Positions 1 to 6,388 of a stretch of 13,633 nt of DNA are shown here, piece by piece. The stretch lies in NCBI GenBank assembly GCA_035384605.1, contig DAOOIV010000065.1:17479-31111 (forward strand), given 5' to 3'. The translations under genes and the position numbers were made by a program. This stretch comes from Phycisphaerae bacterium (GTDB taxonomy: Bacteria > Planctomycetota > Phycisphaerae > UBA1845 > PWPN01). The notes under the pieces are model-generated. The model ran no database searches. It was not told where the DNA came from and saw only the letters and a list, made by a program, of their open reading frames with translations. Position 1 is the first letter of the stretch; each line of letters opens with the position of its first letter.

Positions 1-94
1 GGCGTGTGGATCTGGCTCACCAGCGGCGTGTGGATCTGGCTCACCAGCGGCGTGTGGATCTGGCTCACCAGCGGCGTGTCGACCTGGCTCACCG
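1..94 (+). repeat. 24-bp in-frame tandem repeat, about four copies
   Basis: Three identical 24-bp units occupy 1-24, 25-48 and 49-72, each starting GGCGTGTGGATCTGG. A fourth, diverged copy begins at 73 (GTCGACC replaces GTGGATC) and fades after about 94. Because 24 is a multiple of three, copy-number change would lengthen or shorten the protein by eight residues without shifting frame. The array may continue left of the window. Confidence 0.95.
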
Positions 95-878
95 ATGGCT
101 TAGCTACGCCGTGGGCGTGGTGATGGGGCGGTTTCGCCCCGGCGTCCAAGGGGCGCTCGGTTGTGGCCGCTTTGACGCCCGCACTGCCTCGGGCCTGAGG
201 AGACTGGTTGTCTCCGACGGGATTGCTGAGCTGTCGGGCGATGGGGGAGACGACGTGGCCGAGCTGGTGATGCGCGTGCTGAGGATGACGCTTGGGGATA
301 GGGGGACGGAGGAAGTGGTCGGCTATGCAACCGGCAAGCATCGCGATTTGATTGTCGGGCTGCGCAGATACCTGGCCGGCCGCTTCTTTCGTGACCATTT
401 GCGTCGGTATCACGGTCGTCCGGTCTATTGGCTGGTGCAGTCTTGCGGGCGTGGGTATAGCGCCTACCTGTATTACGAGCGGCTCAGTGTGACGGCGCTC
501 GAACGGCTGCGAGGCCCGCAGCATGTTGCCGGTCGGTTGAGCGAGGCGATTGGGCGAGGTGATAGCTCGTTGGCGGCTGACTTACAGGCGTTGAATGAGG
601 CGATCGAGCGTATCTTGAGCGCATCGGACGAGGAAGGCCGAACGGTGGGTTGGCAGCTTGAGCCTGATGACGGTGTTCTGATCAACGCCGCGCCGCTGAG
701 CGAACTGTTGTCACCCGTCTGGAAGGAGCCGGCCGAGTGCTGGAGGCGTTTGTCGGCCGGCGAGTACGATTGGTCTTTCACGGCCGCCCGCTATTGGCCG
801 CAGCGTGTGCGGGGTAAGTGCGGCGAGGCCAAGTCGCTGGATCTGGCTCACAGTGCTGCACGGGCCCGCGCCGGGTGA
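3..878 (+). CDS. PglX/COG1002-type adenine-specific DNA methyltransferase, C-terminal part (5' end outside window)
   Basis: This is the C-terminal part of a large N6-adenine methyltransferase of the BREX PglX / type II R-M methylase group. The frame is open to the left edge, so the catalytic half with its NPPY motif would lie outside. Numbering from the GTG at 6, I see the family's LSYAVGxxxGR element (residues 32-42), RPVYWLVQS (138-146), DDGVLINAAPL (221-231) and a GEYDW...RYWPQRVRGKC block (252-272). The end, SLDLAH, matches the usual SLAIAHG-type terminus. Residues 1-29 are an eight-residue VDLAHQRR repeat encoded by 24-bp tandem repeats. A GTG at 6 exists but lies inside the repeat, so it is probably not the true start. 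The gene converges on the M50 gene with 31 bp between stops. No other BREX or R-M gene is in view, so BREX versus stand-alone R-M cannot be settled. Family recognition is from memory of conserved motifs. Confidence 0.72.
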   Translation, partial: RVDLAHQRRVDLAHQRRVDLAHQRRVDLAHRWLSYAVGVVMGRFRPGVQGALGCGRFDARTASGLRRLVVSDGIAELSGDGGDDVAELVMRVLRMTLGDRGTEEVVGYATGKHRDLIVGLRRYLAGRFFRDHLRRYHGRPVYWLVQSCGRGYSAYLYYERLSVTALERLRGPQHVAGRLSEAIGRGDSSLAADLQALNEAIERILSASDEEGRTVGWQLEPDDGVLINAAPLSELLSPVWKEPAECWRRLSAGEYDWSFTAARYWPQRVRGKCGEAKSLDLAHSAARARAG

Positions 879-909
879 ATTGAGGCTCGCCGGTCCGGTG
901 TAAGCCGGC

Positions 910-3324
910 TCAAATCGCCCATCCGCCGAGAAACATGACCAGCAGCAGGAGCAGCGCGCCGACCACGATCGTGGGCGCGAACAGGATGTAGCCTATTCTG
1001 CTGGCCAGCAGGAAGAACAAAACGATCAGGCCCACCCCACCGAGCTTGTTAGCCAGCGCCGACGCGAAGTTGGGCAGGAAGCTGTGCAATGCGCCGAAAC
1101 CATCCAGCGGCGGGAGGGGCAGCAAGTTGAGATTCGCCAGCGCCAGGTTGATGAGCACTGCCGTCGTGCAAATCTTGATTCCCCCGACCCACAACGAGGC
1201 GTAGGGCACGCCCGGCAAATGGAGGCGCCCCAGAAGCAGTGCCACCGGGTCGAAATACCGCTCGGCCGGGTGCACAACGCCGAGAAGGATAATAAGGACC
1301 ATGAGGATGTTTGCCGCGAAGAGGGCCAGCATCAGGTTCAGGGATACGCCGGCCAACGAGACGCCGAGATTGCCACGCCGGAAGTTTCGGTACTTCTGCG
1401 GCCGGACGGGGACGGGCTTGGCCCAGCCGATGACGGTGTCTCCCGGTAGAAGACTGAGCACCAATGGCACGATGATACTGCCGAAGGGATCGATGTGCCG
1501 GATGGGATTGAGGTTGAGCCGGCCGAGGTCGCGGGCCGTCGGATCGCCCGACCACCAGGCGGCGACGCCATGGGCGATTTCATGGAAGATGATCGACACC
1601 ACGAGCACCGCAAGAACCACGACGTGGTGCCAGATGGGCTGCGGTTGTTTCCGGATTCCTTCCTCGGGCAGCGTGCTCGCGGGCATCGGCGCAGGTTCCT
1701 CAGTCTCTTCGAGCACGGGAATGTCGTCCGTCTCGTCCTGCTCGTGCTCCGGAGCAAATGAAGTGACGGGAGGCGCATCCTGCGACTCCTCCTGTTCCGC
1801 ATCGGAATACTCGGTCTTGGCAGCAGCGTGCTTGCTGCGTATGTGATCCAAGGCCATCTTTGCGACGTTGAATCCGGCCAGACCTGCGCAGCCCAGGGAA
1901 AAAACGGAGATGGCCAGTCCGGCAACGCCAACGCGGCGGTCGTGGAGTCGACGTTTGTCGCGAAACAGCAGGATCAGTGACAGGATGAACAGGGCGATGG
2001 CCGGCAGGCTTCCCACAAGGGGTATCAGCGCCGGGACGGCCAAGATCCATGCCGCGCACGCCGTGCCGGATGCCACAGGCTCGACGGGCTGGTCTGCCAG
2101 AGGTTCCACAGCGGACCTGATGATCAACGTCTCGCCGGGCAGAGTGATCCCCGGCGCGGCGGTCTCGACGGCGGCTTCGTCAGCGGCCTCGGACGGCCGG
2201 TTCCAGTATGCCGCCGGAGCCAGTCGCTGCGCCTCTTCGCGTTTTGCCTGGGCCTGTGCGGTCTGGCCGAGGGTTTCGAGCGACTTGGCCATCAGTGCGG
2301 CCAAGAGCGATCGATCCACCAGCGACAGCACGGCCGGATCGATTTGAGACAACAGAGAGATGGCTCTCTCATGCTCGCCAAGTATTTGCCAAGACTCGGC
2401 GAGCGCCAGGTTCGCGACGGGTCGAAGGCGCCGATGCTCCGGGTACTTGGCTGTCAGCTCGTCGATGGTCCGTGCGGCGTCGACAACGGCCGCGCGATCA
2501 CCTGTGTGAGCGGACAGCTTGGATCGCAGGCCGGTCAGGAGAGCACGAAGGACAGGTTCCTTCAGGTCGATGGACTCCAGAACGGCGAGATAGCGCTCGC
2601 AGAGGTCGTATTGTCCGCTCTCCAGGGTGGACTCGGCCCCGCCCAGCAAGGATAACCCGTGAATGGTGCGCAGGTAGCTCGCGCGAAGCTCCGCGGCGCC
2701 GACGGCGGCCTCGGGATTGTGAGCCGCGGGGATGGACCTTGTCCTCTGCGTGCCCTGTTGGAGGACCCATTCGGTCAGATGTAACACCTCCGCGTGCCGC
2801 CCGAGATTCTCGAGCGCCTGGATCGCCGCCGCCACCCAGCGGTTGGAGACTTGCCCGCCGCGCCGATCGCTTTCCTGGCGGGCGATCTGCCAAGCCTCTT
2901 CGAGTTGGCCAAGGTTGTTCGCGCAGAACATCGCGGTTGCGCCCCATTCGATCTCCGGTATGCGATGCTTCTGGAGTACTTCGGCCAAGGCGGTTAAGTG
3001 CTGTTCGCATCGCGTCGCGTCGCCGATCGTGGAATGGACCATCGCAGCACATTCGTGGAGAATGGCCTTGGTTCTCGGATTGCGGGCGATACGCAATCCT
3101 CGATCGCACCATTCCAGGGCCTCCTGGCACCGGCCGAGTTGGTTAAGCCGGGCGCCGACGAGCGCATCCAGGAGGCCGGGGTCGAGGATCCGTTCAATCA
3201 TCGCCGCCGGGAGCCAGGATCTGCGCAGCCGCATCGCTGCGTCCAGTGCAGCGGTGTAATCGCCCTCCGCCGCGGCTATGTTCGACTGCCTCACCAGGCG
3301 GCGGTACATCGGCCAAGTCAACAC
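910..3324 (-). CDS. TPR-containing site-2 protease (M50 family) membrane protein, 5' end displaced by an IS
   Basis: This is an intramembrane zinc metalloprotease fused to a helical-repeat region. Counting from the GTG at 3324 (804 aa), residues 1-370 are TPR-like helices. Hydrophobic segments near 424-454 and 465-490 follow, then an acidic linker at about 505-550. The M50 domain spans about 560-804, with HEIAH at 581-585 (zinc ligands and catalytic Glu) and LPPLDG at 737-742 supplying the third zinc ligand. The usual NPxR and WAKPVPV signatures are also present. The likely role is regulated cleavage of a membrane protein; the substrate is unknown. Upstream codons stay open to the IS border at 3347 and encode hydrophobic residues, so the GTG is not the native start. 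The intact gene would begin at an ATG now beyond the IS (4230-4232) and encode 815 aa. Whether the interrupted gene is still expressed is unknown. Confidence 0.85.
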   Translation of the reverse strand: MLTWPMYRRLVRQSNIAAAEGDYTAALDAAMRLRRSWLPAAMIERILDPGLLDALVGARLNQLGRCQEALEWCDRGLRIARNPRTKAILHECAAMVHSTIGDATRCEQHLTALAEVLQKHRIPEIEWGATAMFCANNLGQLEEAWQIARQESDRRGGQVSNRWVAAAIQALENLGRHAEVLHLTEWVLQQGTQRTRSIPAAHNPEAAVGAAELRASYLRTIHGLSLLGGAESTLESGQYDLCERYLAVLESIDLKEPVLRALLTGLRSKLSAHTGDRAAVVDAARTIDELTAKYPEHRRLRPVANLALAESWQILGEHERAISLLSQIDPAVLSLVDRSLLAALMAKSLETLGQTAQAQAKREEAQRLAPAAYWNRPSEAADEAAVETAAPGITLPGETLIIRSAVEPLADQPVEPVASGTACAAWILAVPALIPLVGSLPAIALFILSLILLFRDKRRLHDRRVGVAGLAISVFSLGCAGLAGFNVAKMALDHIRSKHAAAKTEYSDAEQEESQDAPPVTSFAPEHEQDETDDIPVLEETEEPAPMPASTLPEEGIRKQPQPIWHHVVVLAVLVVSIIFHEIAHGVAAWWSGDPTARDLGRLNLNPIRHIDPFGSIIVPLVLSLLPGDTVIGWAKPVPVRPQKYRNFRRGNLGVSLAGVSLNLMLALFAANILMVLIILLGVVHPAERYFDPVALLLGRLHLPGVPYASLWVGGIKICTTAVLINLALANLNLLPLPPLDGFGALHSFLPNFASALANKLGGVGLIVLFFLLASRIGYILFAPTIVVGALLLLLVMFLGGWAI

Positions 3325-3347
3325 GACAGCGGCGACGAGGATTCCTA

Positions 3348-3364
3348 GGTCCTGTTGACATTCA
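3348..3364 (+). repeat. IS left terminal inverted repeat
   Basis: The sequence GGTCCTGTTGACATTCA matches the reverse complement of the right end at 16 of 17 positions (C at position 6 here, G in the other end). Each repeat contains TTGACA reading inward, which could serve as a -35 element for the transposase at the left end. Confidence 0.92.
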
Positions 3365-3454
3365 TTGTAGCGGTTTTGACGCCTTTGCCGATGTTGTTAC
3401 GGATGTCACGGGCCATGGATGGTTCGTCTGGTTGGTTCAGGGAGGAACGCGGCC

Positions 3455-4206
3455 ATGCGACGGCACGAGATCGGCGACGAGCAATGGAACAAGATCAAGG
3501 ATTTGTTGCCCGGCAAGCCGAGCGACCCGGGGCGAACAGCCCGGGACAATCGCGGGTTCATCAACGCGGTTTTGTGGATCGCCAAGACGGGGGCTCCCTG
3601 GCGTGACTTGCCGGAGCGTTTTGGGAACTGGAACTCCGTCTTCCAGCGATTCAACCGCTGGGCCAAACGCGGCGTATGGCAGCGGTTGTTGCGGGCCTGG
3701 CAGGATCCGGACTTAGAGCGTCTGATGCTCGACTCGACTATCATTCGGGCCCACCAGCACGCCGCGGGGGCGAGAAAAAAGGGGGCGATGATGAGGCCCT
3801 GGGGTGGTCGCGTGGCGGATTCGGCACCAAGCTGCACCTGGCCGTCGAAGCCCAGGGCCGTCCGGTGGAACTGACGCTGACGGGGGGCCAGGTTCACGAC
3901 ATCACCCAGGCGAACCGATTGCTGGCTGACCATAAGCCGGACTATGTGATTGCGGACAAGGCGTACGATTGCGACGAACTGGTGGCCGAAATCAAGGACC
4001 GCGGGAGCACGCCGGTGATTCCTTCCCGGGCGGGTCGGACGGTCCAGCGACGTGTGCTGAGGAAGCAGTACCGGCAACACAACCTGGCGGAGCGATTTGT
4101 GAATCGGATCAAGCGTTTTCGTCGCGTCGCCACCCGCTACGAGAAAACCGCCCGGAACTTCATGAGCTTCGTCCAACTCGCCGCCCTCTTTTGTTGGATG
4201 ACCTGA
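3455..4206 (+). CDS. IS5-family DDE transposase, two frames joined by -1 frameshift
   Basis: The first frame starts at the ATG at 3455, six to nine bases after a GGGAGGA ribosome binding site (3440-3446), and alone would end at 3874. The second frame is open through the slip site and ends at 4206. A -1 slip at A-AAA-AAG (3775-3781) joins them into a 250-aa protein. The DUF4096-like N-terminal region (WRDLPERFGNWNSV, residues 49-62) is followed by the DDE nuclease: D93 in MLDST, D168 in VIADKAYD, and E213 within Y206-x6-E-x6-K220, close to the IS4/IS5 Y-2-R-3-E-6-K signature with His at the R position. The unshifted product would contain only the first Asp, so frameshifting should control how much active transposase is made. 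All catalytic residues are present. Confidence 0.88.
3775..3785 (+). other. Programmed -1 ribosomal frameshift site (A6G5)
   Basis: AAAAAAGGGGG lies where the two transposase frames overlap. In the first frame the codons are AGA AAA AAG GGG, which gives the canonical slippery heptamer A-AAA-AAG at 3775-3781. Slipping back one base enters the frame that carries the second and third catalytic residues. Transcriptional slippage on the A-run is an alternative route to the same product. Confidence 0.82.
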
Positions 4207-4220
4207 ATGTCAACACGACC
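4204..4220 (-). repeat. IS right terminal inverted repeat
   Basis: On the plus strand this reads TGAATGTCAACACGACC. Its reverse complement matches the left end with one mismatch. The first three bases (TGA) are also the stop codon of the transposase. The flanking TA at 4221-4222 repeats the TA at 3346-3347 as a target-site duplication. Confidence 0.92.
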
Positions 4221-4222
4221 TA

Positions 4223-4232
4223 ATACGGCCAT
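4223..4232 (-). pseudogene. Displaced 5' end of the TPR-M50 protease gene
   Basis: Read on the minus strand, this begins with ATG (4232-4230), then GCC, GTA and one base of codon 4. Joined to 3347 with a single TA target copy, it reads MAVLGILVAAVVLTWPMYRR in frame with the TPR-M50 gene, which is a typical short cytoplasmic tip plus membrane anchor. In the present sequence the ATG reads into the IS after five residues. I see no strong Shine-Dalgarno before it, so the exact start is inferred from the frame and the membrane segment. Confidence 0.7.
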
Positions 4233-4416
4233 CGGCCAGGAGGCAATTGAGAAGACTTGTTCGATCACAATGCACCTCTCGCCTGGGAACCTTTGCGTGC
4301 AATTGGTGGCCATTCTATGCGGCGGACGCACGTGGGGCCAGCCGATGGGTCTGAGAGCGGGCCGGAGGCCGGGGATGGTATCCGCCCTTTGGGGCGTTGT
4401 GCCTCGCGGTTCGGTG

Positions 4417-4433
4417 TTCGGACATTGTCCGAA
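4417..4433. promoter_or_regulatory. 17-bp perfect dyad, candidate operator of the MTA phosphorylase gene
   Basis: TTCGGACA-T-TGTCCGAA is a perfect inverted repeat of two 8-bp arms around one base. It ends 17 bp before a TATAAT box and about 90 bp before the start codon of the MTA phosphorylase gene, so it covers the -35 region. That placement suits a dimeric transcription factor acting as repressor or activator. The regulator is unknown and none is encoded nearby. Confidence 0.55.
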
Positions 4434-4456
4434 AAGTGCGCCCGCCCCGGTATAAT
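4425..4456 (+). promoter_or_regulatory. Candidate promoter of the MTA phosphorylase gene
   Basis: There is a consensus -10 box, TATAAT, at 4451-4456. The best -35 match is TTGTCC at 4425-4430, giving a long 20-bp spacer, so an activator bound at the overlapping dyad may be needed. Transcription would start near 4463, giving a leader of about 60 nt before the GTG at 4523. Confidence 0.5.
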
Positions 4457-4522
4457 CACCACGCTGTTGTGCCGGAGGGGCGGGCGGCTGTTGACCATGA
4501 AGCTCTTGAGCGGGAGTACGAC

Positions 4523-5407
4523 GTGGCTGACGCAAGAATCGGGATCATCGGCGGTTCGGGACTCGGGCAGGTCTTGGCCGAGCAGGTTGGCGGCAAGCAG
4601 GTGCAGGTGGAGACGCCGTTCGGGAATCCGAGCGGCCCGATCCTCCTGACGCGATGGGCGGGTTCAGATATTGCTTTTCTCTCACGTCACGGACCCGGCC
4701 ACCTGCTGAATCCCTCAAATGTGCCGTATCGAGCGAACATCTACGCTCTGAAGTCGTTGGGAGTCACGCACATCGTGGCCAGCGGGGCGACCGGCAGCCT
4801 GCGAGAGGACATCGAGCCCCGCCATCTGGTCATCTGCGATCAGGTCATCGACCGGACCTTCCGTCGAGAAAGCACCTTTTTCGATCGCGGTATCGTGGCG
4901 CATGTTGAGTTTGCGGAGCCTTTCTGCCCCAGGTTGCGAGCTTTGCTCAGGTCGGTCGGCGAGAAGATCGGCGCTCGCGTCCACTCGGCGGGAACCTACG
5001 TATGCATGGAAGGACCGCAGTTTTCGACGGTGGCCGAGTCGCGTATGTATCAGCAGTGCGGCGGCGACCTGATCGGCATGACCGCGATGCCCGAAGCCAA
5101 GCTTGCCCGCGAGGCCGAAATCTGTTACGCCCTGATCGCCTTGCCCACTGACTACGATTGCTGGCGGCCTCACGAAGCGGGCAAAGATCGTGAGGCCCTG
5201 CTGCGAGAGATCATTGGCAATCTCAACGCCGTCACCACCAACGCGATCGAGCTTTTGCGGGCGGCAATGCCGGCGCTGGCGGGGCAGATCGATGCCCCTT
5301 GTGCCTGCCGCGAGGCCTTGGCGATGGCCATCTGGTCTGACCGCTCGCGTATCGCCTCCGCGGACGTGGAGCGACTCAGCCTGCTCGTTGGCCGGTACTT
5401 CACGTGA
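4523..5407 (+). CDS. mtnP: S-methyl-5'-thioadenosine phosphorylase
   Basis: The enzyme cleaves methylthioadenosine with phosphate to adenine and 5-methylthioribose-1-phosphate, the first step of methionine salvage after polyamine or SAM-derived reactions, in the cytoplasm. The 294-aa protein has the nucleoside phosphorylase fold: GIIGGSGL (residues 7-14), SRHGPGH (54-60), PYRANIYALKSLGV (68-81), DRTFRRESTFFD (110-121), CMEGPQFST (161-169) and IGMTAMPEA (184-192). TDYDCW (209-214) carries the two Asp residues that select a 6-amino purine; guanosine/inosine phosphorylases have Asn there, so MTAP is preferred over PNP. I chose the GTG at 4523 because homology begins immediately after it and GGGAG lies six bases upstream. 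An in-frame start at 4397 would precede the TATAAT box and add unrelated residues. The gene converges on the SEC-C gene with 49 bp between stops. No other salvage gene is in view. Confidence 0.93.
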   Translation: MADARIGIIGGSGLGQVLAEQVGGKQVQVETPFGNPSGPILLTRWAGSDIAFLSRHGPGHLLNPSNVPYRANIYALKSLGVTHIVASGATGSLREDIEPRHLVICDQVIDRTFRRESTFFDRGIVAHVEFAEPFCPRLRALLRSVGEKIGARVHSAGTYVCMEGPQFSTVAESRMYQQCGGDLIGMTAMPEAKLAREAEICYALIALPTDYDCWRPHEAGKDREALLREIIGNLNAVTTNAIELLRAAMPALAGQIDAPCACREALAMAIWSDRSRIASADVERLSLLVGRYFT

Positions 5408-5456
5408 TTGGGGGCGGTGGCTGCGGTACCCATCAGGTGAATAGGCCCATGGATCG

Positions 5457-6371
5457 TCAAATGTATCTCCGTCGCCCGCAGCAATTCTTGTATTTGAGGT
5501 TGCTCCCGCACGGACATGGATCGTTCCGCGAGACGCGATGACCGGGCGACAGCCTGCCCGGGCGAGACGGGGATAAGTCGTGACCTTCGTCCCATTCTCC
5601 GGGGTCTTTCCCGGGCTCGACATACCGAATCCGGCAGGATGTACGGTGCTTGAGCGCCGCTGAAATGATCAAGGTCGCCAAGGCGACCTCCTGTTCGAAT
5701 GTTGCGTTTTTCGGATCGATGGAGTTGATATTGCCGCGATCGGCGTCGAGCTGATGCCAGATCTCTTCGAGGACTTCAACAGTAACGGGCAGAGCGGCGC
5801 CGGTGGTCATTGAAAACTCCGGCATGTCGACGATTCGGCTCGCCAGCAGGAGACCGGGAACCGCCATGCGACTGAACGACTCGTCCGCAATGAGCCGCCG
5901 TTCGTTTCGCAGCAAATCGACGGCCTCGATGCCGAGGGAGGGGGCAACGGCGGTCACTGCCAAAAAACGGTATTTGCTGTTGCACATGGCTTGGAGTGCC
6001 AGCGTCTCCGCCGACCCTTCGGGATACGGTGAGGTTGCGGCGAAACGTGAGATCACCGTAGCGCCCTGGTCGAGCCCGAAGAAGATGCAGTAATCCATCA
6101 GGACGTCCGTTTCGTTAATGTCGTCGAACACCAACGTGCCTCGCACCATCATGCCCAGCGTTCTTGCGCACGCGTCGAGCGTGTTCTTGGGTATCTTACC
6201 AACCAACCGGTTGGCCAGTTTGGAGGTGATCGCGCGGGTGCGGCGATACTCTTCCAGAAGCCGCGTGCACTCGGCGGCGGGAACTGGAGAAGGTAAAGGG
6301 CTGTGGCGGGCAGCCTCCACGCAATCGATCACGCCCCTCATTCCGTCAAGCAGAATGCTGCTGATGGACAT
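5457..6371 (-). CDS. SEC-C motif protein of unknown function
   Basis: This is a 304-aa soluble-looking protein. The C-terminus (residues 279-299) is a SEC-C zinc-binding motif, RVSRNDPCPCGS followed by YKNCCG. The ligands are C286, C288, C297 and C298, a CxC...CC pattern like the SecA tail. Residues 1-250 are mostly helical, with no transmembrane segment, signal peptide or catalytic motif that I recognise. A Pro/Gly/charged linker at about 252-280 tethers the zinc knuckle. The ATG start has GGAG about 10 bases upstream. It lies 17 bp downstream of the pseudopilin gene on the same strand, so the two are probably cotranscribed. SEC-C modules usually mediate protein or ribosome contacts, so an adaptor or chaperone-like role is possible, but the function is not established. 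Confidence 0.8.
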   Translation of the reverse strand: MSISSILLDGMRGVIDCVEAARHSPLPSPVPAAECTRLLEEYRRTRAITSKLANRLVGKIPKNTLDACARTLGMMVRGTLVFDDINETDVLMDYCIFFGLDQGATVISRFAATSPYPEGSAETLALQAMCNSKYRFLAVTAVAPSLGIEAVDLLRNERRLIADESFSRMAVPGLLLASRIVDMPEFSMTTGAALPVTVEVLEEIWHQLDADRGNINSIDPKNATFEQEVALATLIISAALKHRTSCRIRYVEPGKDPGEWDEGHDLSPSRPGRLSPGHRVSRNDPCPCGSNLKYKNCCGRRRYI

Positions 6372-6388
6372 TTCCGGTGTCTCCGTGG

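Larger units (their letters stand above)
3348..4220 (+). mobile_element. Complete IS5-family (IS427-group-like) insertion sequence, 873 bp
   Basis: The element is bounded by 17-bp terminal inverted repeats with one mismatch and flanked by a TA dinucleotide on each side (3346-3347 and 4221-4222). It carries one transposase gene in two overlapping frames with an A6G5 frameshift site. The length, the TA duplication, the two-frame organisation and the DDE motifs fit the IS427 group of IS5. The transposase stop codon lies inside the right inverted repeat, so the element is compact and looks intact and potentially active. It interrupts the TPR-M50 protease gene. No IS name is claimed, since that needs a database match. 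Confidence 0.9.

Noticed and set aside
1..96. CRISPR-like array at the left edge
   Set aside because: The units are directly adjacent with no spacers and are translated in frame, so this is a tandem coding repeat.
883..912. Bidirectional terminator between the methyltransferase and M50 genes
   Set aside because: Only a 5-bp GCCGG/CCGGC pairing is present, with no T-run on either strand.
1049..3259. Several long reading frames opposite to and overlapping the TPR-M50 gene
   Set aside because: They are Arg/Pro/Ser-rich shadows of a high-GC gene, with no recognisable domains.
4397..4522. Longer N-terminus for the MTA phosphorylase
   Set aside because: The extension precedes the TATAAT box and dyad, has no family similarity, and homology begins right after the GTG at 4523, which has its own GGGAG.
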